Source: Hofstenia miamia (lineage: Eukaryota > Xenacoelomorpha > Acoela). Taken from it: a stretch of 45,534 bases of DNA. The DNA lies in contig SCFE01000088.1 in NCBI GenBank assembly GCA_004352715.1, positions 1,185,627 to 1,231,160 of the forward strand, in the 5' to 3' direction. The position numbers and the translations under genes are program-made. Positions 12,176 to 23,692 of this stretch are shown in pieces (within the stretch, counting starts at the first letter, position 1; each line of letters begins with the position of its first letter). Under the pieces are notes generated by a model, which saw only the letters and a program-made list of their open reading frames with translations, was not told where the DNA came from and searched no databases.

Positions 12176-12463
12176 TACCCTGGGCTTAATGCCTACTATG
12201 GTGCGGAATTCTGTACAGTGACACACACTTCAAGCATCTGCTGCTGTTCCGAATGACTAGCTAGCATTATCCAAGCCTATCTGCTATAAGGAGGCTACTA
12301 CTTGCTTGGACGATTCAGGAGTGAGATTGTGTTTGAGACGTAGATTCAACCGCCCGTATCAAGTCTCATTTCAATAAAGTAAGTTTCTCACGGTTCCCAT
12401 TCTTTCGTTCATTCACATGGTCTTCCGCAAAACCTTGTCCTGCCACTTGCTTCAATGACCTTA
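12176..12463. repeat. Block B, copy 1 (288 bp, nearly identical to 17853-18140)
   Basis: Starts TACCCTGGGCTTAATGCC and stops at the 1000-N gap. It has the same length as copy 2 with essentially one substitution seen (GGAATTC against GGGATTC). It contains AATAAA at 12373-12378 and a GC-richer composition, which recalls the end of an LTR or a 3' UTR, but no defined LTR borders could be found. Confidence 0.9.
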
Positions 12464-13484
12464 NNNNNNNNNNNNNNNNNNNNNNNNNNNNNNNNNNNNN
12501 NNNNNNNNNNNNNNNNNNNNNNNNNNNNNNNNNNNNNNNNNNNNNNNNNNNNNNNNNNNNNNNNNNNNNNNNNNNNNNNNNNNNNNNNNNNNNNNNNNNN
12601 NNNNNNNNNNNNNNNNNNNNNNNNNNNNNNNNNNNNNNNNNNNNNNNNNNNNNNNNNNNNNNNNNNNNNNNNNNNNNNNNNNNNNNNNNNNNNNNNNNNN
12701 NNNNNNNNNNNNNNNNNNNNNNNNNNNNNNNNNNNNNNNNNNNNNNNNNNNNNNNNNNNNNNNNNNNNNNNNNNNNNNNNNNNNNNNNNNNNNNNNNNNN
12801 NNNNNNNNNNNNNNNNNNNNNNNNNNNNNNNNNNNNNNNNNNNNNNNNNNNNNNNNNNNNNNNNNNNNNNNNNNNNNNNNNNNNNNNNNNNNNNNNNNNN
12901 NNNNNNNNNNNNNNNNNNNNNNNNNNNNNNNNNNNNNNNNNNNNNNNNNNNNNNNNNNNNNNNNNNNNNNNNNNNNNNNNNNNNNNNNNNNNNNNNNNNN
13001 NNNNNNNNNNNNNNNNNNNNNNNNNNNNNNNNNNNNNNNNNNNNNNNNNNNNNNNNNNNNNNNNNNNNNNNNNNNNNNNNNNNNNNNNNNNNNNNNNNNN
13101 NNNNNNNNNNNNNNNNNNNNNNNNNNNNNNNNNNNNNNNNNNNNNNNNNNNNNNNNNNNNNNNNNNNNNNNNNNNNNNNNNNNNNNNNNNNNNNNNNNNN
13201 NNNNNNNNNNNNNNNNNNNNNNNNNNNNNNNNNNNNNNNNNNNNNNNNNNNNNNNNNNNNNNNNNNNNNNNNNNNNNNNNNNNNNNNNNNNNNNNNNNNN
13301 NNNNNNNNNNNNNNNNNNNNNNNNNNNNNNNNNNNNNNNNNNNNNNNNNNNNNNNNNNNNNNNNNNNNNNNNNNNNNNNNNNNNNNNNNNNNNNNNNNNN
13401 NNNNNNNNNNNNNNNNNNNNNNNNNNNNNNNNNNNNNNNNNNNNNNNNNNNNNNNNNNNNNNNATATATATATATATATATATA
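12464..13484. other. Assembly gap of exactly 1000 N, then (TA)n
   Basis: N from 12464 to 13463 (placeholder length), then TA repeat. The left side is block B copy 1 and has no TA repeat. Confidence 0.95.
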
Positions 13485-13485
13485 A

Positions 13486-14077
13486 GTATATATACAAACT
13501 GTTTTTTAGTTAAAAGAAACTTTGTAATGTATATATATTATCAACAAAGAAAGCATTTCTAGTCAATAAAAATCAGTCAATAATCGAAAAAATATGAGGA
13601 ATTCGAGAAATGCCATTAAAACTGTGTATTTCAACGTATTATTACGATTGGATTCAACTATGTATTATTAACATACATGTACTATTGACACATGAGTATA
13701 TATCCAATTGTTATATTATGATCAGATGAATTGCAAATGTTTGAATTAATAATGTATCTAATATTGATTTTTTTTACCATTGCGATCCTTGTTTTATCTC
13801 TCAATGTGGGTTTGCGAAAACATAATTACAGATACTAAAGGCTACTTGTAATAATAAAAACAAATTTTCTGTATATATATGCTCATGTATCAATGATATA
13901 AAATTGAATCCAATCTCAATAATATGTTGAAATACACCGTTTTTAATAACATTTTTCAAATTCTTCATATTTTATAATTATTGACTGATTTTGTTGTACT
14001 AAAAATGCTTTATTTGTTGATAATATATATACATTACAAAGTTCCCTTTAACTAAAGAACAGGCTGTATATATATAC
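13486..14077. mobile_element. Foldback (long inverted repeat) MITE-like element, about 592 bp
   Basis: The left arm (about 13486-13705) and right arm (about 13875-14077) are inverted copies: TTAGTTAAAAGAAACTTTG on the left matches TTAGTTAAAGGGAACTTTG from the reversed right arm, followed by TCAACAAA..AAGCATTT and GTGTATTTCAAC in both. The unpaired centre is about 170 bp. Outer ends lie in TATATA sequence, fitting a TA target, so the exact borders and class (Tc1/mariner-like is possible) are uncertain. No ORF. Confidence 0.8.
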
Positions 14078-14109
14078 ATAAACATATATACTATCCCTTA
14101 ATTGTGTTC

Positions 14110-14552
14110 AATTTATGAGACATACTGCAAATAGAGCTGTAAAGGATATATAATCCTGAATTTGTTTCGTTTATATGCAAGCTCGTTTCATATGAGGTGC
14201 TTAGCAATTTAATTCAAAAGCTAGCAACTCAAATTGAGATTTCTAAATATATAAGTTACTATGTTGAAGCATTATTTCCTATATAATGCCGTATATAATG
14301 TAAAAAAATACTAAAATTCATTTACCATTACTAATATTATTAATATTGATAATACGATTGCTACGCACAAAATATAATAGTAAATATGCAAATTCAACGT
14401 TCAACAATATAGTTAGCACAAAATTTATTGTGTTAACCGTAAGGACAAACAATTATCAAAAAAATTAGCAATCAAAGAATTTAATCAATCTAGTATTTAT
14501 TGCCATATTTAGTCTATGCTGTACAAAAAAAATTACGACTTAAGCGCAAAAT
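14110..14552. repeat. Block A, copy 2, ending at a single N
   Basis: Second copy of 9595-10327, without the MITE (empty site around 14330, ACTAATATTATTAATATTG). The copy stops exactly at the single N at 14553, while copy 1 runs on, so the end is probably a contig edge and not a biological boundary. Confidence 0.9.
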
Positions 14553-14553
14553 N

Positions 14554-16657
14554 CGCTGGCAAGTGCCAACTGGCTTCCATCCGTTTCTGATAGTGAATGT
14601 TTGTAATCTGCAGTTTGAATATGCATAAAATGATTGATTTAAATATTCCGCTAGACAAATTATTTATTTTTATGAATAGCCTCATTCTTAAATGTAATTT
14701 TCACGCAAACTCAAATATAGCAAGATAGTTTACAGTATAAAAAATTGTTCTATATGCATTCGACAAGTTTATGTGGTAGCTGCAATACTTGAAATAGGAT
14801 TAAAGGTTTTGTTTGTTTAGACGTAAATGTTGAAATAACTATATCCACTGTTTAGAAAATGCTCATAAAAGCTTTTATAGGTTGCTATTGATACATTTTC
14901 AAAATGATAAATATTTACATATGACGAAATTTAATTGAGTGATTTACAAGCCCTCTAGTGGTCAGGTAATGCAGTGCAAATTTAATATCACGTAATATTA
15001 TTTGAAATTAAATGAACTGAATTTGTTGCGATGTTTGAACTAATAGCTCCGGTCCAATGACTCATTACATTCACTCTCTCTCTCAAATAATGCATAGAAG
15101 TTAACAAGATTATATGCTAATGCAACTACATTCAATTTATTGATTTACTTGTTTTAGAATTTGAAAAAAAAATAATTGCTTTGCTATCTAATTGTTTTTG
15201 ATATTAAATTCATAAAGTATTATTTAAAAATTAAAATCTAAATATAATTGCTCAAGAAGTTTTCAATTCCTGAACAATTATTGAATACCAAATTCATGTA
15301 TTTTACAAATTATGTAGCCTAAGTTGATCATTGCAAGTGCATCCGAAATGAACTGTATTTCTTCAGAATCATTCTTTTCAATTATGTAGTCTACCTAAAC
15401 AATCAAGCAAAAATAATGTACGCAATGCACATTTTTTATATTAAAACTATATACACCTTAGCGGAATGCAAATTAAATGCATAGGAAAATTGTAGATATA
15501 ACATTAAGCAATTACATATTTTTTACAATTTGCAATTAATTTATTTCTAATATTAAACATATTGATACACAAAATTAAAAGGTGAATATAAAGTCACTTT
15601 CCCATGTGTGTATAATGTGGATTTCACTCCATTAACTATTGTGGATTTCACTCCATTAACTGCTTTCATTTACATAGTATATCATACTGTGGTGAACACA
15701 TATTTACAATCTTTTCACAATTTTATTAAAAACTTCATAAAAAAACTTTAAAATTTGTGAACTTATCTATTATATTTTTGCAATAGTTAACTAATTATGC
15801 TAGTTAAATAAGAAAAGTCAAAATGATAACAGTTAGGCTTAGTCGCAGTCTTGAAATGTTAATTTTGGTCCAGTCCTCGTATGGTCCTGGTAGTATTAGG
15901 ATCTTCAATTTTGCTATCACATATAACATATATATCAAGTTAAATTTTTTTAATTAATAACGAAAATATACAATGTTTCTAAATATAACAAAATAAAAAA
16001 TTTTTTACAATGCAGTACTGCAGCATCTGTGATAATATCTGCTTTATACTGCTATGTTTTCAAATTGGTAAATATATTTGAATTCTTAGTATCGAAAAAT
16101 TTATTAACTACTGATTCTCAATAACCAGACACATGTATTTAAACACTTCATTGGTTGAAGTATTAAGCCATTGTTAAATATAATTATAAAAATTGATTTT
16201 CACTAAGAATTCTAAATTGATTTAGTTAACAAAATTAATAAAATAATAAACTATAATTAAAGTAATATGGCTAAACAAATTCAAAAATTAATACTATTCA
16301 TAATTTTACGTATGTATATTACTAACATAACGAATGATAATGCATATCTAAAACTATTTTTCTACATGTGACTTGCATTTTACAATTCCAGAGAATTATC
16401 ATGAATACGAAGCCAATAGCAAGGGCATACGATAATTGCATTTAATCCTCTTTGAAATGACTGTTTATCACGGACATGAAAATATAAATCATGCCTTGAG
16501 TCGTAGAGTACTCTATGCATTGAGTAAACAATTAGGAATGCAGGTTTTAACGTGTCTAAAATTTGCGCTGCAAATTCCTTACACTGCTAGTGAATGCAAA
16601 CGACTATTTGTTTGCAATGCCTAAAGGAAATAACATTGTTAGTTAAAATACGAAGAT
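14554..16657. other. AT-rich start of the segment between two single Ns
   Basis: No gene seen apart from the tandem repeat at 15616 and weak ORFs. The whole 14554-17851 segment may be a separately assembled contig. Confidence 0.5.
15616..15661. repeat. Tandem repeat, period 24
   Basis: TGTGGATTTCACTCCATTAA occurs at 15616 and again at 15640, separated by AT. Confidence 0.95.
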
Positions 16658-16951
16658 TTATTCTCTACAACTACAATTGATATCAAAATGTTTTTTTTCA
16701 ATTCGAGGAAGTTTTGCAGGATCTCTATTTGTATAAGGGTTAGGATTTCTCGCTGCATCTTCAAGAAAAGATAGTCTTTTTTGTACCTTTAAAACGTTTA
16801 AAAAGGGGTTTTCCTTTCGATTTGTCTTTCGAAGATGAATAATTTTTAATCGGTCGTTCATTTTTTCCAAATGATGCCCCGTGAACTTTTTAATGTTGAC
16901 ATTTTTGAGCAATTGATTGGGCACATGGTACACAAGAGTGTGCATGTTCAA
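16658..16951 (-). CDS. Possible 97-codon ORF or terminal exon, unassigned
   Basis: Begins MNMHTLVYHVPNQLL, is strongly basic, contains AARNPNPYTNRDPAKLPRI and ends just where AATAAA overlaps the stop codon. Codon use looks somewhat coding. It lies in the contig-like segment between two single Ns and beside an hAT-like MITE. No family recognised. Confidence 0.25.
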   Translation of the reverse strand: MNMHTLVYHVPNQLLKNVNIKKFTGHHLEKMNDRLKIIHLRKTNRKENPFLNVLKVQKRLSFLEDAARNPNPYTNRDPAKLPRIEKKHFDINCSCRE

Positions 16952-17012
16952 AAAGCAAGTTTGAAAAATGTTGAATAAATTTTAAAATGGGTATAATGCA
17001 GATTTTTGGACT

Positions 17013-17296
17013 CAGGCGTGGTTTTAGAGAGAGCCACCCAGGGGCCAGTTCCCCCTTTTTTGGGATTGTTAGTTTTTGTAAAAGTGTCTTCTTCAAATAT
17101 TTTTTTATGTTGATGTTTGCAAGTTTCATCCGACAATTTAAGGTGAGCAATGCATTAAATTGGACATTTAGAAGTTACATTTTACAATGAAGTTTTCTCT
17201 TGGAGTTATTTTTGTTTAAATTTTCATTTTTGTGTAAGTTTTTTGAAACAAAATTGGATGGTGCCCCCTGATTTAAAAATCTTAAAGCAGCGCCTG
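17013..17296. mobile_element. hAT-like MITE, 284 bp, with 8-bp target duplication
   Basis: The left end CAGGCGTGGTTTTA and the reversed right end CAGGCGCTGCTTTA are inverted repeats. Perfect 8-bp duplications TTTGGACT lie at 17005-17012 and 17297-17304. G/C runs near each end (CCAGGGGCCAGTTCCCCC and GGTGCCCCCTG) resemble those of the 9819-10107 MITE, so the two may be related families. No coding capacity is seen. Confidence 0.9.
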
Positions 17297-17852
17297 TTTG
17301 GACTAATCCAGCTATACAATTGTTTCTGAATATATCATTTAAATCTAATACAAACACGCCTTTTGTTACCTTATTATCTATTTCTGGCAGTAACTAAATT
17401 AATCAATACACTCTTCCATCAAATAGAATTTCCCAATGATATTTTAATCTAAAATGTAAACACGTGTATAGATTTAGTGTATATTGAGTATTTATTATTT
17501 TAAACTAGATTAATTAAATCATATTAAAAGCCAACAGTGAAACTAAACTGTAATTCACTGTTCAAAATCCAATTTTATTCTAGTGAATAAACAATGTTGT
17601 GGTTTTGGTTCAAAAAACTAGTTGTCTAATTCATTTATAGAAAACATTTTTCTGATTGAAAAATCCTAGGGGTGATGGCAGGGCTTTTCCTCCCCCATTT
17701 TAGCTTCCACATTTGTAGTAAAATCAAAATTATAAAAAAAATTTTAATTTCTCCAAGTATAAGTATGTGCTTATAAGCATATTCAATCAAATATTTGCAG
17801 TTCTGCTTTAAAAATTTTTGATATTTTAACATGATAAAACAATAAGTAAACN

Positions 17853-18140
17853 TACCCTGGGCTTAATGCCTACTATGGTGCGGGATTCTGTACAGTGACA
17901 CACACTTCAAGCATCTGCTGCTGTTCCGAATGACTAGCTAGCATTATCCAAGCCTATCTGCTATAAGGAGGCTACTACTTGCTTGGACGATTCAGGAGTG
18001 AGATTGTGTTTGAGACGTAGATTCAACCGCCCGTATCAAGTCTCATTTCAATAAAGTAAGTTTCTCACGGTTCCCATTCTTTCGTTCATTCACATGGTCT
18101 TCCGCAAAACCTTGTCCTGCCACTTGCTTCAATGACCTTA
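17853..18140. repeat. Block B, copy 2, starting right after a single N
   Basis: Second copy of 12176-12463. It begins immediately after the single N at 17852 and continues past 18140 into sequence that is hidden by the N gap in copy 1. The placement suggests a redundant contig end. Confidence 0.9.
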
Positions 18141-19482
18141 TTCATACCATTTATTGTCTGTTTCTATCAAAAACGATCTTTTAAAACTGCAGTGTACTAT
18201 TATTAATATAATTACTATATTTATTAATATTACGTATTATTATCATTGTAAAAGTTATACAAATACTTATAGACTGATTTCATACACATAAAGAACAAAA
18301 ACTGCTAATATGATAAGGGGTGTTTATTTTAAGGTAGTGAATTTTGAGCTAGATTTCTAGAAATATTGTAACTTTAACCAAGTAATATGTTAATATTCAA
18401 ATTGCACATTGCATAGCAGCAAGGTTATATATAATTTTAAAGATACCATTTAATTAGATGTTCCAAACATTTAAATGACTATTCCAAAATTAATGAACGT
18501 AGACATATGAGTAAACGATTAAATCTACAACTAGTTGTAAGAAAATTTGTGGAAATATCCTTACTATACTAATTAATGAAGAGATAAGTTTTATAGGAAT
18601 GTGTAAAATAAGCGGCAAAGAATTGTGTGGAATGGCAAACAGGTCATTCTTTGCTGTGATCCGCAAGCATGTGTTTAACAGCCGCGCGCTATATCGTACT
18701 ATAGGACATGTGCCACCTCGATATTTTGCCTGATAATTTGGATTAATGATAACAACATTTTGTAAATGTTAAAGGTGACTAGTTGCAGTTACTTCAGAAT
18801 GTTTTGGAAATTCCGTATGAAAGTCTGGTTTTTAATGTCGATCTTCCCCAAAAGAAATTAGTCGTCAATATAAAGTTTTAAAAAAAATAGAGAATCCAGG
18901 CAAAAGCTATCAAGGTTATATTTCAAAAAACTTAGTTATTATGCACAGAATTAATCAAGCACTTTAATTTTTTAGCACCTATATATTTTCAATTTAATAA
19001 CAAGAAAGAATTTTAGTTTGATATTGGTCTTAGTCGGCATTGTGTATATGCACATAAACAATGGGTAAATGAATTATTATTGGATATATATTAGGGTTGG
19101 AACATTTCTAAGTGCGTTTTGGCACTAACCCTCTAACGATAATATTCTTGGTCAATATTTTTCTCAACAATTAAGACCAAATTCTGCTAGATTTTTTGGA
19201 AATCTTTGAAAAAGCTTTGCATTATTACTGAAGCAAATCATTTAATTTCTTACCAAATAAAAAACAATAAATTAAATTTATTGTTTAAATTTAAATTCTG
19301 CACTAAGAAAAATTTTAGGTTATGTGCTTAGATTTGAAATACCCTATACATGAAGCACTGGCTGATGCATTTTATACGAATATTTTACTTAGTTAAAACT
19401 TGTAAAACAGTTATTTGAATTGAAAGCTATATAGTGTTCAGTGTTCAGAACACAGAATGGCCATATAAAATGGCATCTTTTA

Positions 19483-19506
19483 ATATATATATATATATAT
19501 ATATAT
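19483..19506. repeat. (TA)n microsatellite
   Basis: TA run in otherwise unannotated AT-rich DNA. Confidence 0.9.
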
Positions 19507-20487
19507 ACAATATATTGACTTAGTGTTGTTTCTATCGTAAAGAAAGTTGCTTATTGCAAACATTACCAGCAACCGGTACATACGGGGACTACAATTCTGT
19601 CAATTTTGATCGCAATAATGGCTTTTAACAATGGTGTAAAACAGGTGAATAGAACAGAACCAATGTAACGAGGTGTGTTAAACATGGATTGAATCCTTCT
19701 ACTGTTAAAATATCAAAACAGTGATGAATAGTTTAACAGCTGGCACGCTTTACATTATAGAGTAGTAGACCATATAATTATGAAGGAAATGTACTTTCAA
19801 TATTTCCATAACTGTGATAACACCAAGGTCCTTTTCTTGTAAAAATTTTCAAAGCATTGATTTATGAGAGAATATGACGGTTTTGATTCGAAAAGCAGTC
19901 TATGATCATCAACAGAGGTTTTCATCTGCCTCTGTTTGGGATAAGTATACGGTCTCTTCTGATTGAATTTGGCAAAAGTCAGATATTATACATTTACTCA
20001 AAATACTAAAACTCATAATACAACAAACTATGAGCTGTGTGAGTACGGCATTTCTGATACAAGTACCCGCCCGTTAGAGGCTTATAGTTACCCTTACCTT
20101 TTCGAAAACACTTAAGTTCCATTTACAAGAACTAATATATTATATCTCTAAAGTGGAGGAGCGCGGAAAAGCCAATATTAATACCGTACACCTAACCACC
20201 CGTATAGTCAATAAAAATATCGTACTTTAAACTTTAAGCAGCCTCTTTTTGTGCTATGCATTATAGTCGTTAGCTCATCTTCTTAATTCATTGTGTTTGA
20301 TTTAGAATTCAATCATAGGGATACATGAACTTCTAATTTTTAATTTTATTTATAGTAAGAATGTAAAGTTCTATTTTGCTTTCATTTCTTCAAAGGGCTC
20401 ACTTAATTGCATGATTAATTGTTAGAGGACTAATCCAATACTTGGTACTAATCCTCTATATTTAGAGCTTAAGGGCGAATAAAGAGT

Positions 20488-20501
20488 GGCCCGAGAGGGC
20501 C
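20488..20501. other. GNRA-type mini-hairpin
   Basis: GGCCC-GAGA-GGGCC in AT-rich DNA: a 5-bp G/C stem with a GAGA loop. No further context is recognised. Confidence 0.4.
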
Positions 20502-21149
20502 TGTATCACCCCTAATTAATAACTATTCATTATTTGAGGCAATAAAAAACATGCTAAACTTCTTTAGTACCTAGTAATGCTGTTAGAATTTTATTTTGCC
20601 TTGGTACCTTCTAAAAAATATTTCAATATCCTCTCATGTATGAGTTGCATAGTGATGAGTTGCATCACTGTATCTTCATTATCAACACAAAATTGTAAAG
20701 TTAGAGTCAACTATGCTTATGCATATGCATATCAATACTAAAACGTTAATCTCATCCTTGTTATTCAAAAAATGTTTTTACTAACATTTTATTTCACATA
20801 CATGCACATCATTTGCGAAACATAAATAATTTTAATGTTTGGAACACTAAGGTCAGCGAGTGGGATGTTCTAAGCCCCACCGATCCTTCTCAACACATGT
20901 AAATTATTGTAATTTTCTCATTTTGGGCCCAAATAGATACTAATGTAAAATTTCAAATTTTGGTTATTATTTTTCAAAACTTTCTTTGTAAATCCATAAT
21001 GCGTTCGCTGCATTTGTGTTGATTTTTGTGCACTGTTGTCTAATAGTAAATCATTTTTCCATTTTCTCGACCTAAGCCCGATCTGCCCTACCCTGCTCTG
21101 ACTAAGTTACGTAACGAATATACAGTATCAAAGCCATGTACTTAGCTAA

Positions 21150-21174
21150 CACATATATATATATATATATATAT
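21150..21174. repeat. (TA)n microsatellite
   Basis: TA run. Confidence 0.9.
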
Positions 21175-22812
21175 AAATGGTAAGAAAACTCACTGCATAA
21201 ATTAAGTAATCGCAATATTTTTTCAATTTTTTAGTATGTAAAAATTTTATAAATTATTTCTGCAATATCTAAAATCTAAATTGAAAACATCGTATAAAAG
21301 TACTGAAAAACAAATTTACATTGTAAAGTGTTTATCTCACATTTTTATAGAATCAAATGAAATTTTAGGTTATTGCTGTCTATTAGAAGAGAAACTAACC
21401 CTAAAAGTTGGTATATTCCAATTTCAAATTTAGTTTTTGCGTAGATTTAAAGTGATAAATTCGTGCTATGATGCTGTTAAAAGATGAATTTTTCCTTTAA
21501 TTAATTTTTTTTGGAAGAATGTGCGCATCAAGTGAGTTAATATCAAAATAATTTAGGAGGTCAAGCATTTTTCCATTGTTCTAAATTTCTTTTTCGTAAC
21601 AAAGTATATGTTTTTAAGGTTGATGGTATTATCTGACTTCAATAGTCTCTTACTAAATGTATACTTATTAAAAACAGATTACAGCTCGTTTTATTCGAAA
21701 TTAGTTTTCATTAATTCAACAGCAATTCCTGCAATGAGTTTATCTTTTGTAAAAATTAGTAATATGATTTTTTACAATATTTCAATTCACTTTTCTCAAA
21801 AACTTTGACATTAAGTTTCAGTTCGATGATTAATTGAAAAACTAATTTTGGACTAGCTCTAACTCTCCATAAAAAATCGCTTTTGTTACCGTTTTCACGT
21901 TGAGATTTCAGTCCGGTTAGGCTTGTTAGGCTAAATACATTTTCTGATGTATTTTTGGAAGCCAGTATGCACAGATATGATCTTGTTGCTTGTAAGGCGC
22001 ATTGATTCAAAGCGATTGAATATTAAAATACACTAAAATTACTATACCTTAGCATAGCTTCATCATGATACGAACATATCTTACTTATTTAAAAAAGACC
22101 CAATACTTTTTTGATAAGTAAAACACAATTTTCCAAAGAAACTTTGCAAAAGTTAGTTTCAACACTAGAGTAGTAGATTTTATGTTTCTAAGTCTACAAT
22201 CAGCAGCTATGCAAGTTATTTACTTATATGCCATTAAAAAAGAAAAGTACCCATATTATTTTCGTGAATATAAAAGTTCTCTGCAAATTTTCTAAATAAT
22301 TCATGAAAATTTTAAATGAGTTGATCTAAAAAAATTTTTTCTCACATAATTGAATTGTAATTGTTGTATTTTTCTGACCACCAGTCTTTGGGAAAAATTT
22401 CTCTATGAACCTCGAAACAGGGATATGGATGAAGGGAATATAGAAGTCGGGAGTTCACATTTCTTTCAAAATTTTAAGCCAAAATAAAGAATTAATATTG
22501 GTGCAAAAAATGGAACGATTAATTTTTTTTAATATGAGAAATATATTTTATCTGCAATGTATTCTCTTATAATTGACATCAGAAGTTGTTATATATAAAG
22601 CCAAGTAAATGAATCGTGTGAAATTCCTATCTAATTTTTAAAACATAGTGATGCGAGAATTGTGAGTTTAAGTTACCATAAACAAATGCTATTTTTCCCA
22701 AGTTGATAGCTGTCGATTTGTGAACTGTTTACAGTTTTAAGGATGCGGTTTACATTGACAGCTTTAATCGATCTTGTGGGCGAGTTGCCACGCGTTTGTG
22801 ATCATTAACAGA

Positions 22813-23364
22813 ATGTCAATCTCACAGACCAGTGGTACGCCGATTCTCCCAGCAGCCCCCATATACGCGCAATATGATAATTACTGGACAGGCCAAAATT
22901 CTGTTGATGATATAGAGAAATCAAGTCCCAATTGCGTTGACGAACCTGAAGTTGATTTGATTTATAAATATTTTATTAATATTTTGTTTAGGTCCGCACC
23001 TTATTTGTCAGTGGACTCCCAATAGATGCAAAGCCCAGAGAATTATATCTCCTCTTTCGGTCATGCAAGGTTCCATTTTAGCTTACTCCTCTTTGCCTAA
23101 GATATTTAGATATTCTAAAAGTATTGATCTATTCTTACGACACAAAGCTCAAATTTGATTTAATATAATTGCTTTGTTTATTTAAGTATTTTAATAGCTT
23201 AGGAAATCAATGCATATTTGAAAATAAAATACAAATATTTTAATTAAAATTTTGGCAGAAATCTTTTCAAATTCTGTATTTTTCCACCCTAATTATCGAC
23301 CGTCTCTGCGGACTACTTTGCTACTCTCATATTTCTATCACTAAGCTAAATCTATACATTGTAA

Positions 23365-23401
<37 letters not shown>

Positions 23402-23659
23402 NNNNNNNNNNNNNNNNNNNNNNNNNNNNNNNNNNNNNNNNNNNNNNNNNNNNNNNNNNNNNNNNNNNNNNNNNNNNNNNNNNNNNNNNNNNNNNNNNNN
23501 NNNNNNNNNNNNNNNNNNNNNNNNNNNNNNNNNNNNNNNNNNNNNNNNNNNNNNNNNNNNNNNNNNNNNNNNNNNNNNNNNNNNNNNNNNNNNNNNNNNN
23601 NNNNNNNNNNNNNNNNNNNNNNNNNNNNNNNNNNNNNNNNNNNNNNNNNNNNNNNNNNN

Positions 23660-23692
<33 letters not shown>

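Larger units (their letters stand above)
18141..22812. other. AT-rich upstream region of the cpo-like gene
   Basis: Contains two (TA)n tracts and a mini-hairpin. A 33-codon GC-richer frame at 18633-18734 (MANRSFFAVIRKHVFN...) resembles a basic leader but stands alone. 5' UTR or regulatory sequence of the cpo-like gene may lie near 22660-22812; no promoter motif is assigned. Confidence 0.45.

Noticed and set aside
12008-12256. 82-codon ORF in the GC-richer block
   Set aside because: Starts with a non-ATG codon, has no recognisable domain and runs into block B, which looks non-coding.
18633-18734. 33-codon GC-richer frame that resembles a basic leader peptide
   Set aside because: Too short; no donor in frame that leads to another exon; could be a repeat fragment.
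21756-22010. 84-codon minus-strand ORF
   Set aside because: No motif and no splice or polyA context.
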